Source: Lachnotalea sp. AF33-28 (GTDB lineage Bacteria > Bacillota > Clostridia > Lachnospirales > Lachnospiraceae). Taken from it: a DNA stretch of 64,000 nt. The notes under the pieces were generated by a model that saw only the letters and a list, made by a program, of their open reading frames with translations, did no database searches and was not told the DNA's origin. Below are positions 55,080-63,771 of this stretch, one piece after another (the first letter of the stretch is position 1; each line of letters starts with the position of its first letter). Location: positions 1 to 64,000 of the forward strand of contig NZ_QUEE01000011.1 in assembly GCF_003477885.1 (NCBI RefSeq), given 5' to 3'. The translations under genes and the position numbers were made by a program.

Positions 55080-55397
55080 ATGGCGGCGATGAAGATAACA
55101 AACGAGAATTTTCAGAAAGAGGTATTGGAGGCGGATGTGCCCGTATTGGTAGATTTTTGGGCATCCTGGTGCGGGCCCTGTAAGATGCTCCTTCCAATCG
55201 TGGAGGAACTGGCCGGTGAGGTTAAAAATGCCAGGATCGGAAAAGTGAACGTGGATGAGCAGCCGGAGTTGGCAGAGCGTTTCCGTGTGATGACCATTCC
55301 CACGCTGATCCTGTTTAAAAACGGGCAGGTGGTCGACAGCTCGGTGGGCGTTAAACCGAAAAGCGCGATACTGAATATGATCGAAAAAGCAAACTGA
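55080..55397 (+). CDS. trxA: Thioredoxin
   Basis: The 105-residue classic thioredoxin has active site WASWCGPCKM (Cys33 and Cys36), the cis-Pro loop MTIPTLILFKNGQVVD, and the C-terminal helix. It is a cytoplasmic disulfide reductant. The ATG at 55080 lies behind AGGAGGTAAGAG; an in-frame start at 55023 has no ribosome site. It stands alone with its own promoter and a hairpin downstream. Confidence 0.95.
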   Translation: MAAMKITNENFQKEVLEADVPVLVDFWASWCGPCKMLLPIVEELAGEVKNARIGKVNVDEQPELAERFRVMTIPTLILFKNGQVVDSSVGVKPKSAILNMIEKAN

Positions 55398-55411
55398 ATA
55401 TGAAAAATACA

Positions 55412-55458
55412 ACGCCGGTCCTTTCATTTGCTGCTGCAATGTGAAGAGGCCGGTGTTC
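55412..55458 (+). terminator. Possible terminator of trxA
   Basis: AACGCCGGTCCTTTC can pair imperfectly with GAAGAGGCCGGTGTT around about 15 bases. The following CTTCGTTTGG is only weakly T-rich. Confidence 0.45.
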
Positions 55459-55482
55459 TTCGTTTGGAGAATATGTTCAAAA

Positions 55483-55530
55483 AAATTGACAAAATCGGAG
55501 GATTTTATGCTACAATGTCGGTAGACATTG
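55483..55530 (+). promoter_or_regulatory. Promoter with overlapping operator ahead of the AraC-type sensor
   Basis: TTGACA and an extended -10 TGC-TACAAT are followed by or overlap a perfect palindrome GCTACAATGTC-GGTA-GACATTGTAGC (about 55509-55534). The 11-bp arms over the -10 region suggest repressor control. Confidence 0.5.
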
Positions 55531-55599
55531 TAGCAGCGCTGATTTTTGTCTGCGCAGCAGACAGTTTCCGAAAAAAATCATGCGCATCCCCCGGAGGGG

Positions 55600-55625
55600 C
55601 ATGTCAGCTTGCTGACATGATATAA
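55600..55625 (+). promoter_or_regulatory. Second palindrome and -10-like box
   Basis: CATGTCAGC-TT-GCTGACATG is followed directly by ATATAATG. It shares the ATGTC/GACAT half-sites with the palindrome 75 bp upstream, so both may bind the same regulator. Confidence 0.5.
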
Positions 55626-55655
55626 TGTCGCCAAAGATTACAAGTGGGGGGATTT

Positions 55656-58007
55656 ATGAATCATCTGAAGCGATATACCAAAAAGAAATTCGAGAAAAGA
55701 ATCCTCGTCTATCTGATGCTGATATCCACGATTCCGGTGCTGGTGCTGGGCATTACATCCTATTTTTCGTCCGTACGCCATGCTACAGAGCAGATGGATG
55801 CGTCTAACGACAGCGCCCTTCTGCAGACTATGCAGGGGGTGGACTCGGTGCTGGATAATATTAAGCAGTATTATGGAACCGTAGCGGATTCGGCGGAATT
55901 GCGCCCCTTGATGGAAAGCCGGACGGCCGGCGCCGGTTATGCGGCTCTTCAGTCGTTTATGGAGGTGATGGCCAGCAAGATCGACTTTATCCACTATATC
56001 AGCGGCTATAGCCTGGTAAACATAAAAAGCGGATGGATATACGGAAATCAGGGGATCTATCATGTGGATGAAGTAGAGAATCGGGAGGAACTTAAACATC
56101 TGCTTTCATCCAAGAAGGAGATGCCCACGTTCTGGCTGAACCATACATATGAAGAATGGTCATCGCCTTCTCCTTATGTGGACTTGTCCTATTTATCCCT
56201 GATTTTCCGCCTCCCTTTGATATCGGAAGAAAAATATTCCATGCTGATCATTAACATGGACCGGGGAGCCGTAGAAAAACTGTTTCAGGGCAGCGGCAGC
56301 ATGGGAAATATGCTGGTACTGGATTCCAATGGGGAACTTCTGTACGCGGAAAATAGAGAAATCGGACAGGCTGCGCAGGAACAGCTTACAACCGGATATG
56401 AGCGGACACAGACAGAAAAAGGAAGCGTGTTTCGAGACCTTTTTCAATATGACGGCCATACCTACCATATGAGTGCAGTGATTTCCTCCAACAGTGAGTG
56501 GACCTATGTATCCTACTATGATGAGCGTCTGACACAAACCGGTGCCAATGAGATCCTGCTTACTGCTATAGGAATATCAGTGGCAATGCTCCTGGCGGTC
56601 TTCCTGTTTTCTCTTTTGGGCACCTATCAGATTTATAAACCGGTTAAAACTACCTTTGAAAATATACATGATTTATTTCTTCCGCAGGATACGGAGGAGG
56701 AGCACGGGGATGAGTTCGGTTACATTGAAAGGGGCATTAATCATCTGTATGCTCATAATCAGGAGCTTTCTGTTATGGTTCAGATGCAGCAGGAGCAGCT
56801 GACGGAACTGTTTACACTCAGGTTAATGAGGGGACAGATGACGCAGGAGACGCTTCAGTCCAATCTGGAACTTCTGCATATCACCCCCAGAAAATTCATG
56901 TCGGTGATTTTGCTGGCTGTTTCCAGCCATCGGGAAGGACGCAGGCTCAGTGATGCGGAACTGGATGCTCTGTATCTGGCGATTGCAAAGGGAGTTCCGG
57001 AGAAAATGTCGGAACTGCTCATTGTTGCGCCGGTGAATTATCTTCATGCACTGGTGTTTCTGACGGGAGATGACGATGAGCAGAGGCTGGAGGAAAAACA
57101 GGAAGAGGTGTACAGGGTAATGAACCAATATGTGCGCCAGACTTTTGAAAGTCCTATAAAAGCGGGTATCAGCCGCCCCTTCCGAAATCTGCTGGATTTT
57201 AGAAAAGCATACAATGAATCGGTGGAAGCGCTTAAAGTGGAGCGGCAGAGTCATGTGAGCTGGGATCTGAGCGATACAGAAGAGCGTCTGACTTATTATT
57301 CGGACGTGGCTCCGGAAGATAAAGAGTCCAATACCTATAATATCGTCATTCAGAATCAGATGAAAGATGCGGTGGATAAATGCGATGAAGCGCAGGCCTT
57401 TCAGGTGGTGGATCAGTTCCTGGCGGAGATCAGGGGAAACGGTGTCCGGCTGAATGAACAGTATTATTTTCTGCACCGCTTTTTGGTGGCTGTGCTCAAT
57501 GTAGCGTCGGATGCGGGATTAAATATCAACTCACTGTATCCCGAATCGGCCAGCAATCTGTTCCGCCAGTTGGACAGCCAGTTTTCCTGGGATGATATCG
57601 CCGCATTTTACAAGGATACGCTGATTAGGCCAATGATTGCCCGTCTCAAGGACCTGCGCAAAAACAGCCGTTCCATGATACTGGAGAAAATTGAACAGCT
57701 GGTGAAGGAGCGGGATGGGGACATTACTCTGACAGAATGTGCGGATCAGATCAATTGCCATGCGAATTATATCTGGAGAATATTAAAGGACACGAGGCAG
57801 CAGACCTTCAGCGATTTCGTCGCTGAGGTCAGAATGGCCAAAGCAAAAGAGCTGCTTAAAAGAGAAGAGCTGGCTGTGGGCGATATCGCGGATATGCTAA
57901 AGTTTACCAATCCGCAGAATTTTATACGGTATTTTAAAAAGTATGCGAATATGACTCCGGGTCAGTACCGCAAGAAGATGCAGAGCGAAACAGAAAGAAC
58001 AGGATAA
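55656..58007 (+). CDS. AraC-family regulator with membrane sensor domain (YesN/LplR-like)
   Basis: The 783-residue protein has a cytoplasmic N-terminus, a membrane helix near 17-38 (ILVYLMLISTIPVLVLGITSYF), an extracellular sensor of about 240 residues, a second helix near 295-320 (ILLTAIGISVAMLLAVFLFSLLG), then a long cytoplasmic linker and a C-terminal AraC double helix-turn-helix (about 680-780: ITLTECADQINCHANYIWRILKDTRQQTFSDFVAEVRM, VGDIADMLKFTNPQNFIRYFKKYANMTPGQYRK). Such one-component sensors detect extracellular glycans and activate the adjacent sugar ABC transporter. The ATG at 55656 follows a GGGGGGA site. Confidence 0.9.
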   Translation: MNHLKRYTKKKFEKRILVYLMLISTIPVLVLGITSYFSSVRHATEQMDASNDSALLQTMQGVDSVLDNIKQYYGTVADSAELRPLMESRTAGAGYAALQSFMEVMASKIDFIHYISGYSLVNIKSGWIYGNQGIYHVDEVENREELKHLLSSKKEMPTFWLNHTYEEWSSPSPYVDLSYLSLIFRLPLISEEKYSMLIINMDRGAVEKLFQGSGSMGNMLVLDSNGELLYAENREIGQAAQEQLTTGYERTQTEKGSVFRDLFQYDGHTYHMSAVISSNSEWTYVSYYDERLTQTGANEILLTAIGISVAMLLAVFLFSLLGTYQIYKPVKTTFENIHDLFLPQDTEEEHGDEFGYIERGINHLYAHNQELSVMVQMQQEQLTELFTLRLMRGQMTQETLQSNLELLHITPRKFMSVILLAVSSHREGRRLSDAELDALYLAIAKGVPEKMSELLIVAPVNYLHALVFLTGDDDEQRLEEKQEEVYRVMNQYVRQTFESPIKAGISRPFRNLLDFRKAYNESVEALKVERQSHVSWDLSDTEERLTYYSDVAPEDKESNTYNIVIQNQMKDAVDKCDEAQAFQVVDQFLAEIRGNGVRLNEQYYFLHRFLVAVLNVASDAGLNINSLYPESASNLFRQLDSQFSWDDIAAFYKDTLIRPMIARLKDLRKNSRSMILEKIEQLVKERDGDITLTECADQINCHANYIWRILKDTRQQTFSDFVAEVRMAKAKELLKREELAVGDIADMLKFTNPQNFIRYFKKYANMTPGQYRKKMQSETERTG

Positions 58008-58168
58008 AGGATAATAATCAATTTTCACATGGAAAATTGTGAAAAAGAGCGTGAAAACGGCGGTTTTTCCGATGATAACCGCAGGCTGTCAGATTTTGAT
58101 TATTGATAATGGAAGTCCTGACGGATAAAATGTTTCTATCGTTTATGATAGGATGGGGAAGGACTGCT

Positions 58169-59674
58169 ATGAAAAAAATGAAAGCTATACAGGCCATGCC
58201 AGCGGTAATTGCACTTTGTCTGGCGCTTTCGGGATGCAGTGCATCCAAAGAAGTGCCGGCGGATCGCTATCACCTGTCAGTAATGACCTACAGTTATACG
58301 GAAGAACCAATGAAGGGAGAGGTGGGCCAGCAGATATTGCATAAAGTGGAGGAGTATACAGGAACGGAACTGGATATCGACTGGGTGTCCAGCACTAATT
58401 ATTCGCAGAAGCTTAGCACGGTGCTTACCTACAGCAAGGATATGCCGATGATTATAGCGACGGACGGAAAGAGCGCCAGTGTACTGTATGCGGCGCGTGC
58501 CGGACTTTTTTGGGATCTGACGGATCTTCTCCGGGAATATCCGAATCTGTCAAAATCAGATCCAGAGATAGACAGCAACATCATGATTGACGGAAGAATG
58601 TACGGTGTGAGCCGATGCCGGGAGCTTGGGCGCGTGGGTGTTACCTACCGGGAGGATTGGGCGGAAAGGCTGGGGCTTAAAGCGCCTGACAGCATAGAAC
58701 GCCTGGAAAAGATGATACGCGCCTTTACTTTTGACGATCCCGATGGAAACGGACTGGATGATACCTATGGCATGGTGCTGTCTAAGGATACGGATCCCAG
58801 CGTGCTGGATGTGATCATGGTCTGGTTCGGTGCGCCAAACGCTTGGGGACCGGATGAAAATGGAGATCTGATTCCTTCCTTTTATACACCCGAGTATAAG
58901 AACGGTCTGAACTGGCTGCGCAGAATGTATCAGGAAGGATGCATCAATGCTGATTTCTATATCAGGGATGCGGAGCACTGGACGACAGAGCTGAAGAACG
59001 GGCGTGCCGGCGTGCTGGTCAGATATGTGGACGAAGGGAGACGTGTACAGGATTACTTTAATTATGAAGGGCTGGACTGGAAAATAAGTCTGCTTGGGGC
59101 GGTGGAGGGCTATGACGGGGTCAAACGGACTCTGGCTACCAGCGGTCATAACGGTTTTTTTGCGGTCACAAAGGCTGCCTCCACTCTTGAAGACGTGAAG
59201 CGCTGCCTGGATTTTCTGGACAAGATGAACGATCCGGATATGATGCTTTTAGCGGATAACGGGCTGGAAGGCAGGCACTATACCTTCAGCGAAGACGGTA
59301 AACTGATCCGGTCTATGGATCTTCAGCTCAATCTGGAATATAACGATTTAAATCAGCTGGAAACGTATTCCGCTTATAACAGTTCACCCAATGTAACATT
59401 AATGGAAACAGAACTGATGAAGCGGCAGATGGAGCTTTATGAGGAAAATAAGCAGTATTGTGTTAAAAACCCGGTATTGCCGTTTATACAGGACTCACCC
59501 ACCTATATGAGAGATGGGGAAATGCTGGACCGCATGCTTGCAGATGCGAGAGTTCGCTATATCATCGGAGAAATCGATGAAGAAGAGCTGGAACAGCTCT
59601 GGGATACATGGAGAGAAATGGGCGGCAGCCAGTTAATCGAAGAGGTAAACGCGCTGTATAAGGTGCGCAGATAA
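58169..59674 (+). CDS. Extracellular sugar-binding lipoprotein (first copy)
   Basis: The 501-residue solute-binding lipoprotein has a signal peptide with lipobox LALSGCSA (Cys about 24). Its core matches that of the second lipoprotein at 62080 throughout (WDLTDLLREYPN, GVTYREDWAERLGLKAPDS, AFTFDDPDGNGLDDTYG, GHNGFFAVTKAA). It belongs to the family that works with LplB/YtcP permeases, which import oligosaccharides such as pectin or host-glycan fragments. It may act as an accessory or sensor-linked binding protein beside the AraC sensor rather than the main transporter subunit. Confidence 0.88.
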   Translation: MKKMKAIQAMPAVIALCLALSGCSASKEVPADRYHLSVMTYSYTEEPMKGEVGQQILHKVEEYTGTELDIDWVSSTNYSQKLSTVLTYSKDMPMIIATDGKSASVLYAARAGLFWDLTDLLREYPNLSKSDPEIDSNIMIDGRMYGVSRCRELGRVGVTYREDWAERLGLKAPDSIERLEKMIRAFTFDDPDGNGLDDTYGMVLSKDTDPSVLDVIMVWFGAPNAWGPDENGDLIPSFYTPEYKNGLNWLRRMYQEGCINADFYIRDAEHWTTELKNGRAGVLVRYVDEGRRVQDYFNYEGLDWKISLLGAVEGYDGVKRTLATSGHNGFFAVTKAASTLEDVKRCLDFLDKMNDPDMMLLADNGLEGRHYTFSEDGKLIRSMDLQLNLEYNDLNQLETYSAYNSSPNVTLMETELMKRQMELYEENKQYCVKNPVLPFIQDSPTYMRDGEMLDRMLADARVRYIIGEIDEEELEQLWDTWREMGGSQLIEEVNALYKVRR

Positions 59675-59683
59675 CGGTTATAT

Positions 59684-59724
59684 GGCCGCATTGGTTGAAT
59701 TATCAATCAATGCGGTTTTTTTGT
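59684..59724 (+). terminator. Terminator after the first binding protein
   Basis: CCGCATTGGTTGA (59686-59698) pairs with TCAATCAATGCGG (59703-59715, one G-T pair) and is followed by TTTTTTTG. Confidence 0.88.
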
Positions 59725-60136
59725 TCAATAGAGTGCGCTCAGCCTGTTGAACAAAAGCGCGGGCAGGATTCCTTTTCATTCAACAGTGAATAATCAAATC
59801 CTGATTTGATGTAAAAAGCAGTGTGGAATTTGACACTTTTTCGTCGGGCTCATGTGAGAATTGATACTTTTCCTTGGAAAATGGAAGCTTTTTATACAAA
59901 AAACTCTATAAAAACGATCTTTTGAAGGGCGATATGCATAAATATATTGACAATTGATTCCAAGCGCCATCCTATGCTACCATCTCTTCAACAGCCGGAC
60001 CGTGAGCGAGGATAACGCGCGGCAGCGGTCGCAGGCTTATCATCAGTCCCTGACTGGTGAAAGTTAAAAAGAGAAAGCACACTGAAGTGTGTATAGGTCA
60101 TCAACCTTTGGTTGGTGATATGAAGGAGGAATCAAG
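59725..60136 (+). promoter_or_regulatory. Long leader of the sugar ABC operon with two related hairpins
   Basis: About 410 bp without a gene. TTGACA near 59949 and TATGCTACCAT are promoter candidates. Within the leader, TCATCAGTC-CCT-GACTGGTGA (60040-60060) and TCATCAACC-TTT-GGTTGGTGA (60098-60118) are related hairpins, with CACACT-GA-AGTGTG (60078-60091) between them. The last hairpin ends 4 bp before the ribosome site, so it could control translation. Confidence 0.55.
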
Positions 60137-61087
60137 ATGGGAAAAGCAAAACAGCCTGCTGCAATCGCTGTTCCTAAGAAGAAACAGAGTCTGGGAAAAT
60201 ACTTTTCATCCCACAAATGGCTCTACTTTTTATTTGTGCCCGGAGCGCTTTACTTTATCGTTTTTAAGTACCTGCCGATGTTTGGCATTGTGATCGCGTT
60301 CCAGCAGTTCAGCCCCTATCAGGGCTTCACAGGCAGCCCCTGGGTGGGCCTGTATCATTTTAAGAATCTGTTCGCCGGCTCAGACTTTAAGATGCTTTTG
60401 GTGAACACACTGTCCATATCCGTATTGAATCTGGTTTTTTATTTCCCGGCGCCGATCATACTGGCACTGCTGCTTAATGAAATGAAATCTCAGTTTTTCA
60501 AACGGACGGCACAGACGCTGGTGTACATACCGCATTTTATTTCTTTTGTGATTGTAGCAACGCTCACCTTCCAGCTGTTTAATATCCAGGACGGTATCGT
60601 AAACCAGGTCATCCAGAAGATCACCGGGCATACCGTCAACATTTTGGGTGGACCGCAGTACTTCCGCGGCCTGATCGTGGGTCAGAGCATCTGGAAGGAA
60701 ACGGGATACGGCACGATCATATTCCTGGCGGCATTGTCCGGCGTGGATACACAGCTGTATGAAGCGGCCAAGGTGGACGGCGCCGGAAGGCTTCGCCTGC
60801 TGTGGCACATCACGCTTCCGGCCATCCGCGGAACCATCGTGCTGATGTTGATTTTGAAGGTGGGCTCCATCCTCAATACCGGATACGAGCAGATTTTCCT
60901 GATGGGAAATGATCTAAACGCATCCAAAGCCGAGGTATTTGATACCTATGTGTATAAGCGCGGTATCGCTATGGGACAGTATTCCTACGCGACAGCGGTG
61001 GGTCTGTTTAAATCGGTCATAGGTATGATTATGGTGCTTTCTTCCAACTGGTTTGCTAAAAAATGCGGCGAGAGCGGCTTGTATTAG
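60137..61087 (+). CDS. Sugar ABC transporter permease (LplB/UgpA-like)
   Basis: This 316-residue inner-membrane permease has six helices and the ATPase-docking EAA loop YEAAKVDGAGRLRLLWHITLPAIRG (about 213-238). The N-terminal basic stretch (MGKAKQPAAIAVPKKKQSLGKYF) is typical of the LplB family. The ATG at 60137 follows AAGGAGGA. It pairs with the permease at 61101. The ATPase is not encoded nearby and is probably a shared MsmX-like protein, as is usual for this family. Confidence 0.92.
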   Translation: MGKAKQPAAIAVPKKKQSLGKYFSSHKWLYFLFVPGALYFIVFKYLPMFGIVIAFQQFSPYQGFTGSPWVGLYHFKNLFAGSDFKMLLVNTLSISVLNLVFYFPAPIILALLLNEMKSQFFKRTAQTLVYIPHFISFVIVATLTFQLFNIQDGIVNQVIQKITGHTVNILGGPQYFRGLIVGQSIWKETGYGTIIFLAALSGVDTQLYEAAKVDGAGRLRLLWHITLPAIRGTIVLMLILKVGSILNTGYEQIFLMGNDLNASKAEVFDTYVYKRGIAMGQYSYATAVGLFKSVIGMIMVLSSNWFAKKCGESGLY

Positions 61088-61100
61088 GAGGGTGGAAATT

Positions 61101-62006
61101 GTGATAGCTAAAACCAAAAGTACAAAAATCAAAAGGAGTGTCGGGGATCAGATCGCACAGGTTTTAATCTACCTGGTGGTCGGTGCATTTGCAATCACCA
61201 CAGTTCTGCCCTTCATTTATGTGATCGCAGGTTCCTTTGCAACCGAGGCGGAGCTGACACAGCGTTCCTTTTTCCTGGTTCCGCGGGAGTTTTCTCTGAA
61301 TGCGTATAAGTATATCATTAAAAACGGCGATGTGTTCAAAGGGCTGAAGAACTCTCTGATACTTACGGCCGTCGGGACTTTGGTGGATATGGTGCTTACT
61401 ACTACCTTTGCCTATCCGTTAGCCAGGAAGGATTTTAAAGGCAGGACCGTTGCTCTTAATATGGTAATTGTCACCATGCTTTTCAGTGGCGGCATGATTC
61501 CCACTTACCTGCTGGTGAGCGGACTGAACCTGCTGGACAGCTTTGCGGCCCTGATCCTTCCCGGTGCGATCAGCGCATTCAACCTGGTGATTGTAAAGAA
61601 CTTTTTCCAGGAGATTCCGAAAGAGCTGGAAGAGGCGGCCCGCATCGACGGCAGTAACGATCTGGGTATCTTTGTCAAGATTATTCTGCCTCTGTCCAAA
61701 CCGGTGATCGCGTCCATATCCCTGTTTTACGCGGTCGGCCACTGGAATGACTATTTTAATGCAATGATCTATATTACCGATTCCAAGAAAGAAGTCGTGC
61801 AGACCGTGCTCCGCAGAATTATCTTTCTGGCAGGCGGCATCGACCTGAACGGAGAAGCCATAGACTATGGAAATCTCGGGCTTCCTCCGGAAAAAGCGGT
61901 GAAGATGGCCGCCACCGTTGTGGCCACAGTGCCGATCCTTTTAGTCTATCCGTTTGTTCAGAAGTATTTTGCGCAGGGCGTTATGGTAGGCGCAGTGAAG
62001 GGCTGA
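61101..62006 (+). CDS. Sugar ABC transporter permease (LplC/YtcP-like)
   Basis: The 301-residue partner permease has six helices and the EAA loop LEEAARIDGSNDLGIFVKIILPLSKP. The GTG start at 61101 is chosen because AGGAGGG lies 9 bases upstream (61086-61092); longer frames overlap the first permease. With the lipoprotein at 62080 it makes a carbohydrate importer of the YtcP-LplB type. Confidence 0.92.
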   Translation: MIAKTKSTKIKRSVGDQIAQVLIYLVVGAFAITTVLPFIYVIAGSFATEAELTQRSFFLVPREFSLNAYKYIIKNGDVFKGLKNSLILTAVGTLVDMVLTTTFAYPLARKDFKGRTVALNMVIVTMLFSGGMIPTYLLVSGLNLLDSFAALILPGAISAFNLVIVKNFFQEIPKELEEAARIDGSNDLGIFVKIILPLSKPVIASISLFYAVGHWNDYFNAMIYITDSKKEVVQTVLRRIIFLAGGIDLNGEAIDYGNLGLPPEKAVKMAATVVATVPILLVYPFVQKYFAQGVMVGAVKG

Positions 62007-62079
62007 TAGTAACTGCTTTTGGGCAGTCACCTATATATGCGGGTATATTCCGCAAAAATGAAAACAGGAGGGTACAAGA

Positions 62080-63708
62080 ATGTACAAAAAGAAACTTGTA
62101 GTATGGGGTTTGGCAGCCGCTATGGCGGCAACACTTCTGGCGGGCTGCAGTAAAGACGGCAGCACTCCGACCAGCCAGGGAGCACAGACAAGCGCGGGCC
62201 AGTCCAGTCAGACGGAAGGAACTTCGGCAGGAAATGAAGCGAAAGAAAAAGCCAGAATCACGATGATGGCGATTGACTGGAACGGATCACCGCTTTCTGC
62301 GGAAGGTTCCGATGAGATCAAACAGAAGGTATCCGATTATACGAATACGATCATTGATGATGATACCTTTACCTGGGTTGCAAACGATGTTTATACGGAG
62401 AAAATGGGTCTGGCGCTGCTTAATAAAGACAACATGCCCATGATCATGACTGTGAATTCCGGAGTGAATTCCACAATCGTACAGGCCGCCAATGCCGGTG
62501 CTTTTTGGGATTTGACGGATTACCTGTTCGATGCGGAAAAGTATCCGAACCTAGCACAGGCCAATAAGGATGTATCCAAGCAGCTTACCGTAAACGGACA
62601 GCTGATCGGCATCTACCGTTCCAGACCGATCGGAAGATACGGATTCGGATACCGTCAGGACTGGGCGGAAAAACTGGGCCTGGAAGCTCCGGAAACTATG
62701 GAAGATTTGTATAACATGGCGCGTGCTTTTACCTTTGACGACCCGGACGGGGACGGGGTGGACAACACCTATGGCTTTAACTGGACAAAGGACAGCATTC
62801 CGCTGGAAATCCTGCAGGCGCAGTTTGGATGCGGCAACCAGTGGATTGAGAAGGACGGCAAACTGGTTCCTTCCCATCAGACAGATGAATATATGGAAGC
62901 TTTGAACTGGCTGAAGAGAATGTATGACGAAGGTCTGGTGTATGAGGACTGGGCGGTCCGCGAAGGCTCCACACAGGCTGATTTGGTGAAAAACGGACAG
63001 TGCGGCATGATGGCCAAAGAGCTGGATGATATCAGAAGAGTGTACGATTATTTTGAAACGAATGAGATTCCTGCGGTAACCGGTGACGGATTCGCCAAGA
63101 TGGCTCTGATGGGAGCGATGAGCAAGGAAGAAGGAAGCGAGAAGACAATCCTGGCAACTTCCGGCATGAACGGCTTTTTCGCGATCACAAAGGCTGCTAA
63201 GACAGAAGAAGATCTGGAAAACTGTCTGCATTTCCTGGATAAGATGAATGACGAAGATATGCTGCTTCTGGCGGACTGGGGTCTGGAAGGCATAACCTAT
63301 AAGATCGATGAAGAGGGATATATTGTCAGCACGGCTACCGGCATGGATTTAAAGAGCCTGCCCGGCAACGGACTGAATCAGACGGTAGCATATATACCCG
63401 GTGCCAGCACCACTGAAATCTGCGGGATTCCGATCAAGAATGATCCGCAGAAAGAGCTGGAAAATCAGCTCAAAGAGGATAACGTGCAGTATGCGATTTT
63501 TAACCCGGCAGCAGCTTATCTGAACAACTCCGAAACCTATGCTCTTAACGGCGCGAACATGGATGAAATCCTGAAGCAGGCCAGAACACAGTATATCTGC
63601 GGAGAGATTGATGAGGCCGGTCTTCAGGCTAAATTCAGCGAATGGGACAACGCAGGCGGCACAAAGGTAATTGAAGAGGTCAATACACAGTTTGCTGCGG
63701 ATAAATAA
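62080..63708 (+). CDS. Extracellular sugar-binding lipoprotein (second copy, transporter subunit)
   Basis: The 542-residue lipoprotein has a signal peptide and lipobox TLLAGCSK (Cys about 23), then a Ser/Thr/Gln-rich linker (GSTPTSQGAQTSAGQSSQTE). Its binding domain is parallel to that of the protein at 58169. It is adjacent to both permeases, so it is the likely substrate-binding subunit. It ends with AGGTKVIEEVNTQFAADK, matching the GGSQLIEEVNALYK end of the first copy. An AGGAGGG site precedes the ATG. Confidence 0.93.
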   Translation: MYKKKLVVWGLAAAMAATLLAGCSKDGSTPTSQGAQTSAGQSSQTEGTSAGNEAKEKARITMMAIDWNGSPLSAEGSDEIKQKVSDYTNTIIDDDTFTWVANDVYTEKMGLALLNKDNMPMIMTVNSGVNSTIVQAANAGAFWDLTDYLFDAEKYPNLAQANKDVSKQLTVNGQLIGIYRSRPIGRYGFGYRQDWAEKLGLEAPETMEDLYNMARAFTFDDPDGDGVDNTYGFNWTKDSIPLEILQAQFGCGNQWIEKDGKLVPSHQTDEYMEALNWLKRMYDEGLVYEDWAVREGSTQADLVKNGQCGMMAKELDDIRRVYDYFETNEIPAVTGDGFAKMALMGAMSKEEGSEKTILATSGMNGFFAITKAAKTEEDLENCLHFLDKMNDEDMLLLADWGLEGITYKIDEEGYIVSTATGMDLKSLPGNGLNQTVAYIPGASTTEICGIPIKNDPQKELENQLKEDNVQYAIFNPAAAYLNNSETYALNGANMDEILKQARTQYICGEIDEAGLQAKFSEWDNAGGTKVIEEVNTQFAADK

Positions 63709-63718
63709 AAAATAATTG

Positions 63719-63742
63719 GCCGCCGGCCATTAGGCCGGCGGC
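63719..63742 (+). promoter_or_regulatory. GC-rich intergenic hairpin
   Basis: A perfect 10-bp stem, GCCGCCGGCC (63719-63728) with GGCCGGCGGC (63733-63742) and loop ATTA, has no T-run after it. It may stabilise the abundant lipoprotein mRNA and separate it from the lyase gene. Confidence 0.6.
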
Positions 63743-63771
63743 AGCAATAAATATTGAGGAGAGATGATCCA

